Below are positions 16,522-26,131 of a DNA stretch of 64,000 bases, one piece after another; position 1 is the stretch's first letter, and each line of letters begins with the position of its first letter. Made by a program: the position numbers and the translations under genes. The DNA is taken from contig JBEBHP010000004.1 of the NCBI GenBank assembly GCA_040080835.1, positions 218,977 to 282,976 on the forward strand. The letters are read 5' to 3'. This DNA is from SZUA-430 sp040080835 (GTDB taxonomy: Bacteria > Pseudomonadota > Alphaproteobacteria > Micropepsales > Micropepsaceae). The notes below the pieces were generated by a model. It searched no databases. It was not told the DNA's origin and saw only the letters and a list, made by a program, of their open reading frames with translations.

Positions 16522-17337
16522 ATGTCCGGCATTCACCCGCTTGATCAGGATACTGCGCTGGAGATGCTTGCAGATGGCCGTTACTGCGGACAGACGAGCA
16601 AAGCCTACAGCAACTTCAATGGACCATTTGGCGGGTTCACGGCAGCGTGCCTGCTCCGCGCGGTGCTTGAACATCCCACGTGTCGGAACGTGCCCGTAGC
16701 ATTGACGGTCAACTACTGTGCTGCGATTACGGAAGGCGGGTTTGAAATCTCAGTGCGCCAGATGCGTGCCGGCAAGTCCACCCAGCACTGGCAGGTCGAG
16801 CTCGTGCAGGGCGGTGTTATCGCTTCAACTGCGAGCGTGGTCATGGGTGCGCGTCGGGATGTGTGGTCGCATCATCCGGCGACGATGCCCGTTGCAGACG
16901 AGCCCGAAGCTGTCGACGTGTTTGACAAGTTCCGTCCCGGCGGCTGGCTCAATCAATACGAGATGCGATTTCTCGCCGGGGAACCGGACTTCAATGCGCG
17001 AGACGGACATGAGCTGCGTTCGGCTTTTTCCAAGTTGTGGATGCGGGACAAGCCGACGCGCGCGCTCGACTATCTTTCGCTGGCCTGCATGAGCGATGCA
17101 TTCATCATTCGTGCCTTCCTCGCGCGCGGCAAATTCGTGCCAGTTGGTACAGTCACGTTGACTACCTATTTTCATGGAAACGAAGAGACGATGAAGGCGC
17201 AGGGCACACAGCCTCTGTTGTGCACGGCTGATGCGCAGGTGTTCAACGACGGCTTTGCTGACCAGACAGCGCAGCTCTGGGGTGTTGGTGGCAGACTGCT
17301 GGCCACATCAAACCAGATTGTCTGGTACAAGGAATAG
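16522..17337 (+). CDS. Acyl-CoA thioesterase family protein (double hotdog)
   Basis: 271-residue protein of the TesB-like double-hotdog thioesterase group. The N-terminal hotdog shows NGPFGGFTAACLLRAVLEHP and ALTVNYCAAI. The second half contains DYLSLACMSDAFIIR, the region carrying the catalytic Asp in TesB-like enzymes, then VGTVTLTTYFHGNEE. It would hydrolyse acyl-CoA to free acid and CoA in the cytosol. The ATG at 16522 begins MSGIHPLDQDTALEML; a longer frame starts at 16483 without a better ribosome site. It stands alone after the sortase. Confidence 0.82.
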   Translation: MSGIHPLDQDTALEMLADGRYCGQTSKAYSNFNGPFGGFTAACLLRAVLEHPTCRNVPVALTVNYCAAITEGGFEISVRQMRAGKSTQHWQVELVQGGVIASTASVVMGARRDVWSHHPATMPVADEPEAVDVFDKFRPGGWLNQYEMRFLAGEPDFNARDGHELRSAFSKLWMRDKPTRALDYLSLACMSDAFIIRAFLARGKFVPVGTVTLTTYFHGNEETMKAQGTQPLLCTADAQVFNDGFADQTAQLWGVGGRLLATSNQIVWYKE

Positions 17338-17423
17338 TAAATTGCGTGCCAGTTGAACCGTGCAGCCGCTTGAGAACCGGACCCTGAAGCGGGTCAGCGT
17401 TTCCAGGTGACAACTTGATGTCG

Positions 17424-18041
17424 TCAGAACGCGATGCCGAGGCGCAGTCTGACCTCGTCGGTTTGCAGCGTCACGTCTCCGGTTGGCGTTCCGAGATCGA
17501 ACCTGGCGTCGCCGTAGTCACTGTGACGGTATTCGATTCCGAAGCGCACTGACTCGGCGGCCTGGTATTCAATGCCGGTGCCAAGTGTCCAGCCGGACAG
17601 CGTCTTGCTTGCGCTCGTTCCACCGAATTCGTCGGAATCCGCCTGGATATATCCGAGTGCCACGCCGCCCGTGCCATAAACAAGAGTGTGGCCGAGTGCG
17701 AATCCCGCGCGGGCGCGGAACGAGGTCATCAAATTGATGTCAAGCGAGCACTCGATAAGCACGTCGCAAGTGGCGTTGTCGCTCAGGTCCGGGAATGTGA
17801 TGTCGCCTTCAACGCCGAGGTAGAGTCCCGTCAGGTCGATGCCATATCCCGCATAGGCTGCGAATGAAGCACCTTCTGGTGACAGCTTGGGATCGGTCGG
17901 TGAACCGCCTTCGTTCCAGGCGTCGCTCGCGTCCGTGTAACCGAGCGACAGACCGACATAGCCTCCATTCCAGTCGTCAGCGACGGCAGCGCCGGCACTG
18001 AACAACATCACAAATGCAGTCATCAACAGGGGTGATCGCAT
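17424..18041 (-). CDS. Outer-membrane beta-barrel protein (porin-like)
   Basis: 205-residue protein with a signal peptide (to AAVA, residue about 21) followed by NGGYVGLSLGYTDASD and a set of alternating amphipathic strands. It ends VRLRLGIAF with a C-terminal Phe, the typical signal for BAM-mediated outer-membrane insertion. The pattern fits an eight-stranded Omp25/OmpW-like barrel. The strand with two Cys (CDVLIEC) could form a loop disulfide. It is transcribed alone, divergent from the flavoprotein gene. A specific function cannot be assigned. Confidence 0.83.
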   Translation of the reverse strand: MRSPLLMTAFVMLFSAGAAVADDWNGGYVGLSLGYTDASDAWNEGGSPTDPKLSPEGASFAAYAGYGIDLTGLYLGVEGDITFPDLSDNATCDVLIECSLDINLMTSFRARAGFALGHTLVYGTGGVALGYIQADSDEFGGTSASKTLSGWTLGTGIEYQAAESVRFGIEYRHSDYGDARFDLGTPTGDVTLQTDEVRLRLGIAF

Positions 18042-18152
18042 GAGGTTTCGGGCTCACATCAGAAAGTGGCTGGAAAACGGCATGGTATGGATGACAGGCG
18101 AATCATGAATGGTTGGTGACTAAGCCGATAGCAGTTTGTAGTTTGCGTGGGT

Positions 18153-19376
18153 ATGGCGGATTGCATCGTAATCGGGGGCGGACCATCCGGACTGATGGCT
18201 GCAGAATATTTGAGTGCACACGGACAGCGTGTGACGGTTTGTGATCGCATGCCAAGCGTCGGCCGGAAGCTTCTGATTGCGGGCAGGGGAGGTCTGAACC
18301 TGACGCATTCCGAGCCCTTCGAGATGTTCGTGACGCGGTATGGTGATCGCGCGGCCTGGATGAGGCCACTGCTCGAGAAGTTTCCGCCTGAGGCGCTGGT
18401 GGCCTGGGCAAATGGTCTGGCGCAGGAGACTTTCGTTGGGTCGAGCGGGCGGATCTTTCCGAAGAGCTTGAAAGCGTCACCACTGCTACGAGCGTGGCTG
18501 CGACGGCTGTCGGACCAAGGCGTCGTTTTTGAGACACGATTGACGTGGCAAGGCTGGGACAGTCGCGGCGAGTTGCTGTTTCGTGATGCAGATGGGGACG
18601 AGAAGCGCCGCGCCGCCGCCGCGGTTGTGCTTGCACTTGGTGGTGCGAGTTGGCCGAAGCTGGGTTCAAGGGCCGAGTGGGTGCCGTTTCTTGAACAGCG
18701 CGGCGTCAAGGTGAATCCGTTTCGTCCAGCGAATTGCGGCTTCAATGTTGCATGGAGCGCGCCCATGCGTGAGCGTTTCGCGGGCCAGCCCTTGCAGGGT
18801 GCCGCCTACAGCTTTGAAGGTCTGCGGGTGCGCGGTGAAAGCGTGATCTCGGGCTACGGGATCGAAGGTGGCGCGATTTATGCCCTGTCGGCGCGCCTGC
18901 GAGACGCGATTGCGCTGCACGGGACAGCGACGCTTCACGTGGACCTGCGGCCTGAAATGCCGTTGGCCGACGTACACCGGAAGCTATTGCGCTTGCGCGC
19001 CGGGGACAGCCTGTCCAATGGCTTGCGCAAGTCGCTGAACGTCGCGCCGGTTGCGGTCAATCTGCTGCGTGAAGCATTTGGAAATGAACTCGGCACGGAT
19101 GCGGCGGTGCTTGCCCGACGGGTCAAGGACGTTCCGCTTGTTCTGACCGGCGTGCAGGGACTTGAACGCGCGATCTCGTCCGCAGGCGGGGTATCGACCG
19201 ATGAGATGGGCGCTGACCTGATGCTGAAGAAGATGCCGGGTGTGTTCGTGGCGGGAGAGATGCTGGACTGGGAAGCACCCACCGGCGGGTATCTGCTGCA
19301 AGCCTGTTTTGCTCAGGGTGTTGTAGCTGCAATGGGCGTATTGGCGCGTTTTGGTGATCCGCCGGAATCCCGCTAG
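18153..19376 (+). CDS. HI0933-family FAD-dependent oxidoreductase (PP_4765-like flavoprotein)
   Basis: About 407 residues. The N-terminal dinucleotide-binding motif is VIGGGPSGLMAAE at about residues 6-18. Next comes VGRKLLIAGRGGLNLTHSE, characteristic of the HI0933/BaiN flavoprotein group. The C-terminal end has GVFVAGEMLDWEAPTGGYLLQACFAQG, the conserved FAD-contacting segment. The chemical role of the family is not settled. The ATG at 18153 is preferred; a GTG at 18147 is in the same frame. The gene is monocistronic as far as can be seen. Confidence 0.9.
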   Translation: MADCIVIGGGPSGLMAAEYLSAHGQRVTVCDRMPSVGRKLLIAGRGGLNLTHSEPFEMFVTRYGDRAAWMRPLLEKFPPEALVAWANGLAQETFVGSSGRIFPKSLKASPLLRAWLRRLSDQGVVFETRLTWQGWDSRGELLFRDADGDEKRRAAAAVVLALGGASWPKLGSRAEWVPFLEQRGVKVNPFRPANCGFNVAWSAPMRERFAGQPLQGAAYSFEGLRVRGESVISGYGIEGGAIYALSARLRDAIALHGTATLHVDLRPEMPLADVHRKLLRLRAGDSLSNGLRKSLNVAPVAVNLLREAFGNELGTDAAVLARRVKDVPLVLTGVQGLERAISSAGGVSTDEMGADLMLKKMPGVFVAGEMLDWEAPTGGYLLQACFAQGVVAAMGVLARFGDPPESR

Positions 19377-19416
19377 ACTCTGTTCGGTTGCGTGAAATCA
19401 GCATTGGGAGGCAAGA

Positions 19417-20028
19417 ATGAACAAGTCAGGCATACTGACGGCTTTGGCGATGGTGGTCACGATGTGCCTGTCACCAGTCATGGCAGGTGCACCAGATCCG
19501 AATGTTGCCGTTATTGAACGTTTTCACGCAGCGCTGCTGGATACCCTCAAGCATGGCAAGGCGCTTGGGGTTGCGGGGCGCTACAGCAAACTAGAACCGG
19601 AGATTGATGTCGACTTCGACCTGGCATTGATGGTCCAGTTCACGGTTGGGCCCAAGTGGTCCGGAATGTCCGAGAGTGATCACGCGGCACTGGTCGCAGC
19701 ATTCAGGCGGATGACCATCGCGAGCTACGCGCATAATTTCAGGGAGTTCAAGGATCAGGTTTTTACGCTTCAGCCGAATGCGGATGTGCGTGGTCCGGAT
19801 CGCCTTGTGACGTCGCAGATCATTCCCAAGGGTGAAAAACCAGTACACCTCGTTTATCGCATGCGTGAAAAAGCCGGCGCGGCGAGAATAATCGATGTGA
19901 TCTATGAATCTGTCAGCCAGATCGCAACACGCCGCGCCGATTTCGCCTCTACGGTCAATGCAGGCGGTGCACAGGCGCTTGTGCAGAAGCTGGACGTGAT
20001 ATCCGACAAGCTGATGGTCGAGGACTAG
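19417..20028 (+). CDS. hpnM: Hopanoid-associated MlaC/Ttg2D-type periplasmic protein (HpnM-like)
   Basis: 203-residue protein with a signal peptide (to VMA, about residue 23) and the MlaC-type fold: VAVIERFHAALLDTLK, then FDLALMVQFTVGPKWSGMSESDHAALVAAFRRMTIASYA, then GAARIIDVIYESVSQIATRRADF. MlaC proteins carry phospholipids through the periplasm; HpnM is the hopanoid-cluster relative. The call HpnM over plain MlaC rests on the convergent hpnN gene 30 bp away. A GGGAGG ribosome site precedes the ATG. No hopanoid cyclase gene is in the window. Confidence 0.82.
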   Translation: MNKSGILTALAMVVTMCLSPVMAGAPDPNVAVIERFHAALLDTLKHGKALGVAGRYSKLEPEIDVDFDLALMVQFTVGPKWSGMSESDHAALVAAFRRMTIASYAHNFREFKDQVFTLQPNADVRGPDRLVTSQIIPKGEKPVHLVYRMREKAGAARIIDVIYESVSQIATRRADFASTVNAGGAQALVQKLDVISDKLMVED

Positions 20029-20058
20029 CGAGCGTCGTTGTCCGAACACTCCGGCTTT

Positions 20059-22647
20059 TTACTTCTTGTCGGTGAGGGTCAACAGAGGTGGCAGCGCAAA
20101 CAGCACGACGAGCAAGATCCACATCAGCGAGATGATAAGAAGTGCGCCCATGCTGGACGTGCCGGGATGACTGGAAAACCACAATGCTCCGAACCCGGAC
20201 GAAGTTGCAAGCGCACTGAACATGACGGCGCGTGTGAGCGGTGACCTGAGCAAGTTGCGTTTGCCCTGTCGCCAGGCCATCACAAAGTAAATATCGAAGG
20301 CCACGCCTATGCCAAACAGCAGAGGAAGGGCTATGATGTTTGCATAGTTCAATTTCAGGCCGATCAGCACGCATGTGGCAAGGGTCAGGGCTCCCGCCAG
20401 AACCAGCGGCAAGAGGCACACGAGGATGTCTCTCAGGCTTCGCAAAGCTGCAGCGAGAAGCAGCGTGATGACGAGCAGCGACAGGAACCCCGCCTGGACG
20501 AATGCGCCGACAATGGTGTTGCCTGACTCTTCGAGAAAGACCGGCACGCCTGTCGCATCCGGGACGACCGCGGACACAGCCTGACGAAACTTGTGAATGA
20601 GTTCGTTGTTGGTCGGATCGCCTTTCGGATAGATACGAAGCCTGAATTCACCGGTAGGAGCGACGAAGTCGCGAGCAATCTCGGGAGGAATTGCTTCAAG
20701 CGTCACAGGCTGCGCCTGCAAAAGGTTTCGTACGTTGGTAAGCATGGTGTGCAGTCCCGACATCAATATCTCCGCGGCCCGGTTGCGGTCGGCGGTCGGC
20801 GCACTGGCGATCCGGTCAAGGTGAGTGGCCAGCGACAGCGCTACATGGCGGCTTGCGGTTGCGGCACTTGATGAGGCCGTCGTGCGAAGGACGGCGGCCG
20901 TTTCCCTGATGCTCGCGACAATTTCGGCGTCGCTGGGTGCAGGTTTTGTCGCAATGGGATTGAGTGAAAGGTCGAGCAACATTGATGCATCGGCGATCAG
21001 CGCGAGCTTTTCTTCCTGCTGTGGTGGAATGAAAGTTTCGATTGTCACGACTTTGGCGACATCGGGCAATCTTGAAAGACGTGCGGCCAAAAGCACTGCC
21101 TGCCGCCGGGTTTTCGCGATCGTGTCCATTGCGTTTGGCGAGCGATCGGGATCATGAGCGAGGTCAAGCAGGGTCGAAATGGACTCCGATTTTCGCGAAC
21201 GCAGGTTCAGAAGATTGAAGTCAAACGCAATCGCGGGAAGCAATGCCATTGCGATACCGCCCAGCAGTACAGCGCCGGCCGTGAATTCCAAGGCGCGCGC
21301 TCTGAGCAGGTCATCCAGCGGCGCCAGGGATGCGTATCCGGTCTCGGCACTTTCGGATCCGGGCTTCAGTAGACTAACAAATGCCGGCAGCAGCGTGAGG
21401 CTAAGCAGGTAAGTCACAAGCATTCCGGTACCAGCGACAAGTCCAAGCTCTGCAACACCACGGTAGTCAGTGGGGATGAACCCGAAAAAGCCTGCGCTGA
21501 TTGCAAGGGCTGCGAGTGTCAAAGACGGGCCAATGTCACGTGCCGCCTGCGCGATCGCAGTGTCGAGGTTGGGTGTCTCGTGCCGCTGGGCACGGTATCG
21601 AACGCATAACTGAATTCCGAAATCAACACCAAGACCAACAAACAGGGCAATGAATGCAACGGAAATGATGTTGAACGCGCCGAGCATTGCAAGGCCGAGC
21701 GCCGTTGTGATGATGAGGCCCGCCAGAATGGTGGCGATGACAGCGATGATCAGTTTGGCCGACCGAAGCGCGAGCCAAAGCATCAGCAGCATGAAACCTA
21801 CCGTTGCGGATGCGATCGGCAGGGCATTTTCCGTGAGGCTTCCGAACTCCTCATCAAAAATCGGGACCGGGCCCGTGAGACGGATCGTAACTCCTTTTTG
21901 CGGAACCAGGCCCAGCCGGGATGCTGTGGCCCGAATATAGTCGCTTGGCTGACTTCCGGGTTTGAGCGCACCAAAATTCAGTCTGACCAGTACTTCCATG
22001 ATGCGGCGCGTTTCTCGAAGGTCGGGCTCCCCCTCCATCATCATCCGACGCCAGGAATGTGCGACCGGCTTGCCTGCGTTCAGGGCGGTGAGCGTTGCAT
22101 CGAGTTCAGACAGTGGTCTGGTCAACCTGTCGAGTGTGATCTGGCCATGCTCGACACCAGCGAGTGCTGTGGTCAGCGATCCCATGATGCCACGCATGGA
22201 AGGGTCCGCTGCCAGCGCGCCCAGAAAGGGCTGAGCGGCTATGATCTGGTCGATGGCGGACTGAGTCTGGCCGAGGTCGAGAAACAGCAGGCCGTTTTGT
22301 TCAAAAAAAGGACCGCCGCCTGGCGTTCGCAGCGACAGGATCAGATTCGGCTTCTTCAGCAGTTCCGTGCTCAGCGCAGCCGTTGCCTGCTGGGCGAGTT
22401 CGGGTGTCGCACCGTCAATGACAATCAGGATCTGGTTCGCGGGCTGGGGGAACAGCTTCTCGAATGCGGCCTGCCGCTTTCGCCAGTCGAGTTCTGGCGA
22501 CACCATCCGGGTCGTGTCGGTGTTCATTCTGAAGTGCGTGGAAACGAAAGCTGCACCCAGCAGGGTGGCCATCAGGGTCGCGGCAAGCACTGTCGACGCG
22601 TTTCGGACGCAGAGGGATGCAATCCGGGCGATCAGCGAAGCCAGCAT
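20059..22647 (-). CDS. hpnN: Hopanoid-associated RND transporter HpnN
   Basis: 862-residue MMPL/RND-type inner-membrane protein. The first transmembrane helix lies near residues 17-34, then a large periplasmic domain, a bundle of helices (about 285-430, including LFVGLGVDFGIQLCVRYR), a second periplasmic domain and a second bundle near the C-terminus (GIGVAFDIYFVMAWRQGKRN). This is the duplicated SSD-like layout of HpnN, which moves hopanoids to the outer membrane in studied Alphaproteobacteria. It is convergent with hpnM rather than cotranscribed with it. Confidence 0.9.
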   Translation of the reverse strand: MLASLIARIASLCVRNASTVLAATLMATLLGAAFVSTHFRMNTDTTRMVSPELDWRKRQAAFEKLFPQPANQILIVIDGATPELAQQATAALSTELLKKPNLILSLRTPGGGPFFEQNGLLFLDLGQTQSAIDQIIAAQPFLGALAADPSMRGIMGSLTTALAGVEHGQITLDRLTRPLSELDATLTALNAGKPVAHSWRRMMMEGEPDLRETRRIMEVLVRLNFGALKPGSQPSDYIRATASRLGLVPQKGVTIRLTGPVPIFDEEFGSLTENALPIASATVGFMLLMLWLALRSAKLIIAVIATILAGLIITTALGLAMLGAFNIISVAFIALFVGLGVDFGIQLCVRYRAQRHETPNLDTAIAQAARDIGPSLTLAALAISAGFFGFIPTDYRGVAELGLVAGTGMLVTYLLSLTLLPAFVSLLKPGSESAETGYASLAPLDDLLRARALEFTAGAVLLGGIAMALLPAIAFDFNLLNLRSRKSESISTLLDLAHDPDRSPNAMDTIAKTRRQAVLLAARLSRLPDVAKVVTIETFIPPQQEEKLALIADASMLLDLSLNPIATKPAPSDAEIVASIRETAAVLRTTASSSAATASRHVALSLATHLDRIASAPTADRNRAAEILMSGLHTMLTNVRNLLQAQPVTLEAIPPEIARDFVAPTGEFRLRIYPKGDPTNNELIHKFRQAVSAVVPDATGVPVFLEESGNTIVGAFVQAGFLSLLVITLLLAAALRSLRDILVCLLPLVLAGALTLATCVLIGLKLNYANIIALPLLFGIGVAFDIYFVMAWRQGKRNLLRSPLTRAVMFSALATSSGFGALWFSSHPGTSSMGALLIISLMWILLVVLFALPPLLTLTDKK

Positions 22648-22769
22648 TTTGGCCTATGTCCCCTTCGCGCGCCTTGCGTTATTCCTGCGATTTGCAATAA
22701 CGCCTGTGCCGCGGTTCCATGTCAACGTCCCTCGGGGTATAAGACCGCGATTACTCGGAGAACTAGGTT

Positions 22770-23015
22770 ATGTCCGACACACTACCGGATCGTTTGTGCG
22801 CCACGCCTGAAAGTCCCTTTTTCGACGAAGCGCTTCTCGCGAAAGGCGTCGGGGTGAAATTCAACGGTGTGGAGAAGACCAATGTCGAGGAATATTGCGT
22901 CAGCGAAGGGTGGGTTCGCCTTTCCGTCGGAAACGCGCGAGACCGCAAGGGTCAGCCCATGACGATCAAGCTCAAGGGCACGGTCGTGCCTTTCCTTAAG
23001 CCGACCGAGGCCTAG
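22770..23015 (+). CDS. DUF3297 family protein
   Basis: 81-residue cytosolic protein beginning MSDTLPDRLCATPESPFFDE, with GVGVKFNGVEKTNVEEYCVSEGWVRLSVG and a KLKGTVVPFLK tail. The sequence matches the small DUF3297 family at full length. No function is known. Its stop codon TAG overlaps the stop of the convergent sugar kinase within a CTAG at 23012-23015. Confidence 0.88.
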   Translation: MSDTLPDRLCATPESPFFDEALLAKGVGVKFNGVEKTNVEEYCVSEGWVRLSVGNARDRKGQPMTIKLKGTVVPFLKPTEA

Positions 23016-24031
23016 CGCCGTACGTCCAGGATGTCGTTGCCGATCGCGGCTTCGACAGCCTTCACGCCCAGGGTCAGGAAATCCCCCGGTATTGAATGTT
23101 TCAGGCAAGCGGCCGCATGCGCGAATGCAAGCATCTGCTGGCTCGGCATCGACGAAAGCATACCGTGGATGATACCGGCCGCGAATGCGTCGCCAGTTCC
23201 GATGCGGTCCACGATGCCAGCCAGATCGACGGGCGCAACTTCAGTGTGGCTGTCTCGTGTAAACAGCTCCGCACCGTATGACTGATGGTCGGCGGCTTTG
23301 GATGCGCGTGATGTGCACGCAATCGTTTGGAGTTTCGGGAACTTGCTGAACGCCTCGGCAATGGCGAGCCTGCGGCGCTCGCTCGCGCTTTCTGCCGTGA
23401 AAGGTGATTTGAGAATAAGCGCCAGGTCACGTTCGTCGCCGAAGAATGTATTGGATTGGCCCAGGATGCTACGCAGGATATCTGGTGCATCGCTATCCCA
23501 GCTCTCCCATAGTTTCGAGCGATAGTTACCGTCAAACGAGACGTGAAGGCCCTGTTCCCGTGCATCGGTTACGGCTTTGATGGTCATGTCGGCGCAATTG
23601 CGTCCGAGTGCTGGCGTTACGCCTGAGACGTGTAGCCAACACGCGTCGTGAAAATGTGGTGTTGGATCCGCAAGCACCGGGTTGAGTGCGAATGCAGAAC
23701 CCTTGCGATCATAGTCAAGCTCTGTCGGTCGCCGGACTGCGCCGGGAACCAGGTAGAATAGTCCCATTCGTCCAGGGCCGGTTGCGATTGCCGACACGTC
23801 TACACCATGGCGGCGCAGTTCGGACTTTGCGGCGCCTGCTATCATCTGGTCCGGCAGCACGGACAGCATTTTGGTTCGGTGCCCGAACGAGGCCAGAGCC
23901 ACCGCGACGTTTGCCTCGGCCCCGGCAAATGTCGCGCGCAGTTCGGGGGATTGCAGAAGCAGTTCTTTCCGTGGCGGCGTCAGGCGCAATAGAATCTCGC
24001 CGAGACAGAGGACTGTGTGTCTTGATGTCAT
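23012..24031 (-). CDS. PfkB-family sugar kinase, probable 2-dehydro-3-deoxygluconokinase
   Basis: 339-residue cytosolic kinase of the ribokinase/PfkB family. The N-terminal substrate region CLGEILLRLTPP...FAGAEANVAVALASFG is as in KDG kinases. The C-terminal signature is VDRIGTGDAFAAGIIHG with the catalytic Asp. KdgK phosphorylates 2-keto-3-deoxygluconate with ATP, feeding the Entner-Doudoroff pathway. The preference for KDG over another sugar acid comes from overall similarity and is not proven. No other sugar acid gene lies nearby. The last four bases overlap the end of the DUF3297 gene. Confidence 0.8.
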   Translation of the reverse strand: MTSRHTVLCLGEILLRLTPPRKELLLQSPELRATFAGAEANVAVALASFGHRTKMLSVLPDQMIAGAAKSELRRHGVDVSAIATGPGRMGLFYLVPGAVRRPTELDYDRKGSAFALNPVLADPTPHFHDACWLHVSGVTPALGRNCADMTIKAVTDAREQGLHVSFDGNYRSKLWESWDSDAPDILRSILGQSNTFFGDERDLALILKSPFTAESASERRRLAIAEAFSKFPKLQTIACTSRASKAADHQSYGAELFTRDSHTEVAPVDLAGIVDRIGTGDAFAAGIIHGMLSSMPSQQMLAFAHAAACLKHSIPGDFLTLGVKAVEAAIGNDILDVRR

Positions 24032-24207
24032 TCTTCGCTACGCCCGTTTCGGCCCATTCCGACAAATGTCCCGACAAATGGGTGCTGGAAATTAGGATTT
24101 GTCAGCGGCTGACGCAAATCGACGGATTTCCTGCAAATGCCGGGTTGTCGCGGTTTGTTGAAACGCTGGAGACATCGCGTGTATAAGGCGGCCAAGGAGA
24201 ACAAGAC

Positions 24208-25410
24208 ATGTCTGCGGAACTCAAAGTCGTGCCGAGTGAAGATCTGTTTTCGGGCATCAAGGCACAGGCGCCGGACGCGCTGCTTGCCGTCATGAATGAA
24301 TGCCGGGCGGATCCACGAGCGCACAAGGTTGACCTGACAGTTGGCATGTATCGCAATGCGCAGGGCATCACGCCTGTGATGCGCGCGGTGAAGTCTGCGG
24401 AACGCTGGCTGCTCGAGCACCAGGACAGCAAGGGCTATCTGGGGCCAGAGGGAGACCTCACCTATGTGGGTTTGCTGAAGCCGTTTTTCCTGCGCGGGGA
24501 TCTGGGCGCCGACCCGCGGGTTACAGGCATCCAGACGCCCGGGGGAACCGGCGCGATCCGGCTGGCAGGTGATATCATCCAGGCGTCAGGCCGTGAGTGC
24601 ACGGTCTGGCTTGGTGTGCCGACGTGGGGAAACTACAGGTCCCTTTTTGCGGCGTCGCGCCTGAAGGTTGAAACATATCAGTCGTTTGATGTCGTCAGCC
24701 AGCGATCGCAGTTTGAAGAAGTGCAGACGGCACTCGGCAAGGCCAAGCGCGGTGACGTGATTGTATTGCAGGCCAGCTGTACGAATCCAACCGGCGCGAC
24801 GTTTACAAAAGCCCAGTGGGAGACAATAGCAGGCACCCTGTCGGCGCGCGGACTGATTCCGCTGCTTGATGTCGCGTATCAGGGTCTCGGCGACGGTTTC
24901 GAAGCGGATGTCGCCAGTGTTCACATGGTGCTGGCAAAAGTGGATGAAGCGCTGATCGCCTATTCCTGTGACAAGAATTTCGGCGTGTATCGCGAACGGG
25001 TCGGCGCGCTCTATGCAATCACAAAGACTTCGGCAGTGGCGCAGTCTGTGTACTCGAACATGGTTTCACTCGCCCGCTCGAACTGGTCCATGCCGTCGGA
25101 CCATGGCGCGGCGGTTGTGCGCCTGATACTTGAGTCAAAGGAACTCTCGAAGGACTGGATGGCCGAACTGAACGAGATGCGCGAGCGTGTGCAGTCAAAC
25201 CGCCAGCGCCTTGCAGCTTCCCATTCGCGGTTTGCGGCTGTGGCGGGACAACAGGGCATGTTCAGCATGCTGCATCTTGACCCGGCCGCCATTGCCAAAC
25301 TGAAAGCCGAGCATGCCGTCTACATGGCGGGCACGGGGCGCATCAACATTGCCGGGTTCCGTGGCGATGATATCGAGCGTTTTGTGGCGGCGGTGAACGC
25401 CGTCAGCTAG
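24208..25410 (+). CDS. Aromatic/aspartate aminotransferase (class I, PLP-dependent)
   Basis: 400-residue transaminase of the aspartate/tyrosine type. The PLP lysine is Lys256 in SCDKNFGVYRERVGAL; TPGGTGAIRLAGDI and ASCTNPTG are the cofactor phosphate and Asn contact segments; the C-terminal arginine for the substrate carboxylate is in TGRINIAG. It transfers amino groups between aromatic or acidic amino acids and 2-oxoglutarate. The AAGGAG ribosome site sits just before the ATG. The stop overlaps that of lipB in a second CTAG (25407-25410). Whether it prefers aspartate or aromatic substrates is not decidable here. Confidence 0.9.
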   Translation: MSAELKVVPSEDLFSGIKAQAPDALLAVMNECRADPRAHKVDLTVGMYRNAQGITPVMRAVKSAERWLLEHQDSKGYLGPEGDLTYVGLLKPFFLRGDLGADPRVTGIQTPGGTGAIRLAGDIIQASGRECTVWLGVPTWGNYRSLFAASRLKVETYQSFDVVSQRSQFEEVQTALGKAKRGDVIVLQASCTNPTGATFTKAQWETIAGTLSARGLIPLLDVAYQGLGDGFEADVASVHMVLAKVDEALIAYSCDKNFGVYRERVGALYAITKTSAVAQSVYSNMVSLARSNWSMPSDHGAAVVRLILESKELSKDWMAELNEMRERVQSNRQRLAASHSRFAAVAGQQGMFSMLHLDPAAIAKLKAEHAVYMAGTGRINIAGFRGDDIERFVAAVNAVS

Positions 25411-26081
25411 AGGTCTTCTGTCTTTTCGATCGCCGTTTCACCGAAGACGGATTCAAACGACTGGCGCATGGCCAGGTCGACGTCGTGCATTGTTGCAGTG
25501 ATGCCGAGATCGGCGAGGCTTGTCACGCCGTGCTGCGAGATTCCGCAAGGCACTATTCCCGAGAAGTGTTCGAGGTCTGGTTCAACATTGAGCGACACGC
25601 CGTGGAAGGAGATGCCTTTGCGGACGCGAATGCCGAGAGCTGCGATCTTGTCCTCGCGACCGCCCCTGCGTGCGACCCAGATGCCGACGCGGCCTTCGCG
25701 CCTTTCGCCACGTATGTTGAAGTGCTGAATAGAGCGGATGAGCCACTCCTCAAGATCCCGCACGAAGCGCCGGACGTCATTGTTCCGGTTCCTCAGGTCC
25801 ATCATCACATAGCCAACGCGCTGTCCTGGGCCGTGATAGGTGAACTGTCCGCCCCGTCCGGTCGGATAAACCGGGAAGCGCGATGGCGCCAGCAGATCTT
25901 CGGGCTTTGCGCTGGTACCTGCTGTGTAGAGTGGAGGGTGTTCGAGCAACCAGACCAGTTGTGCTTTGCGACCTGAATGAACTTCTTCAGTGCGGCGTTC
26001 CATGAACTGGACCGCGCGCGGGTAGGGGACTGGCGCGGCACTGATCCGCCAGGCGATGGTTTTTTGCAAGTTAACGATCAC
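25407..26081 (-). CDS. lipB: Octanoyltransferase LipB
   Basis: 224-residue enzyme that transfers the octanoyl group from acyl carrier protein to lipoyl domains, the first step of protein lipoylation. Conserved residues are in place: RGGQFTYHGPGQ at 77-87, Lys145 in KIAALGIRV, and the nucleophile Cys179 in GIVPCGI. The start is a GTG at 26081. The gene runs divergently from the fliN-like gene. No lipA lies in the window. Confidence 0.94.
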   Translation of the reverse strand: MIVNLQKTIAWRISAAPVPYPRAVQFMERRTEEVHSGRKAQLVWLLEHPPLYTAGTSAKPEDLLAPSRFPVYPTGRGGQFTYHGPGQRVGYVMMDLRNRNNDVRRFVRDLEEWLIRSIQHFNIRGERREGRVGIWVARRGGREDKIAALGIRVRKGISFHGVSLNVEPDLEHFSGIVPCGISQHGVTSLADLGITATMHDVDLAMRQSFESVFGETAIEKTEDL

Positions 26082-26131
26082 GAAAGGGCTCAGGTTCTAA
26101 GGTAGCGAAGTCTAGCTCAGGAAAACTGCTA

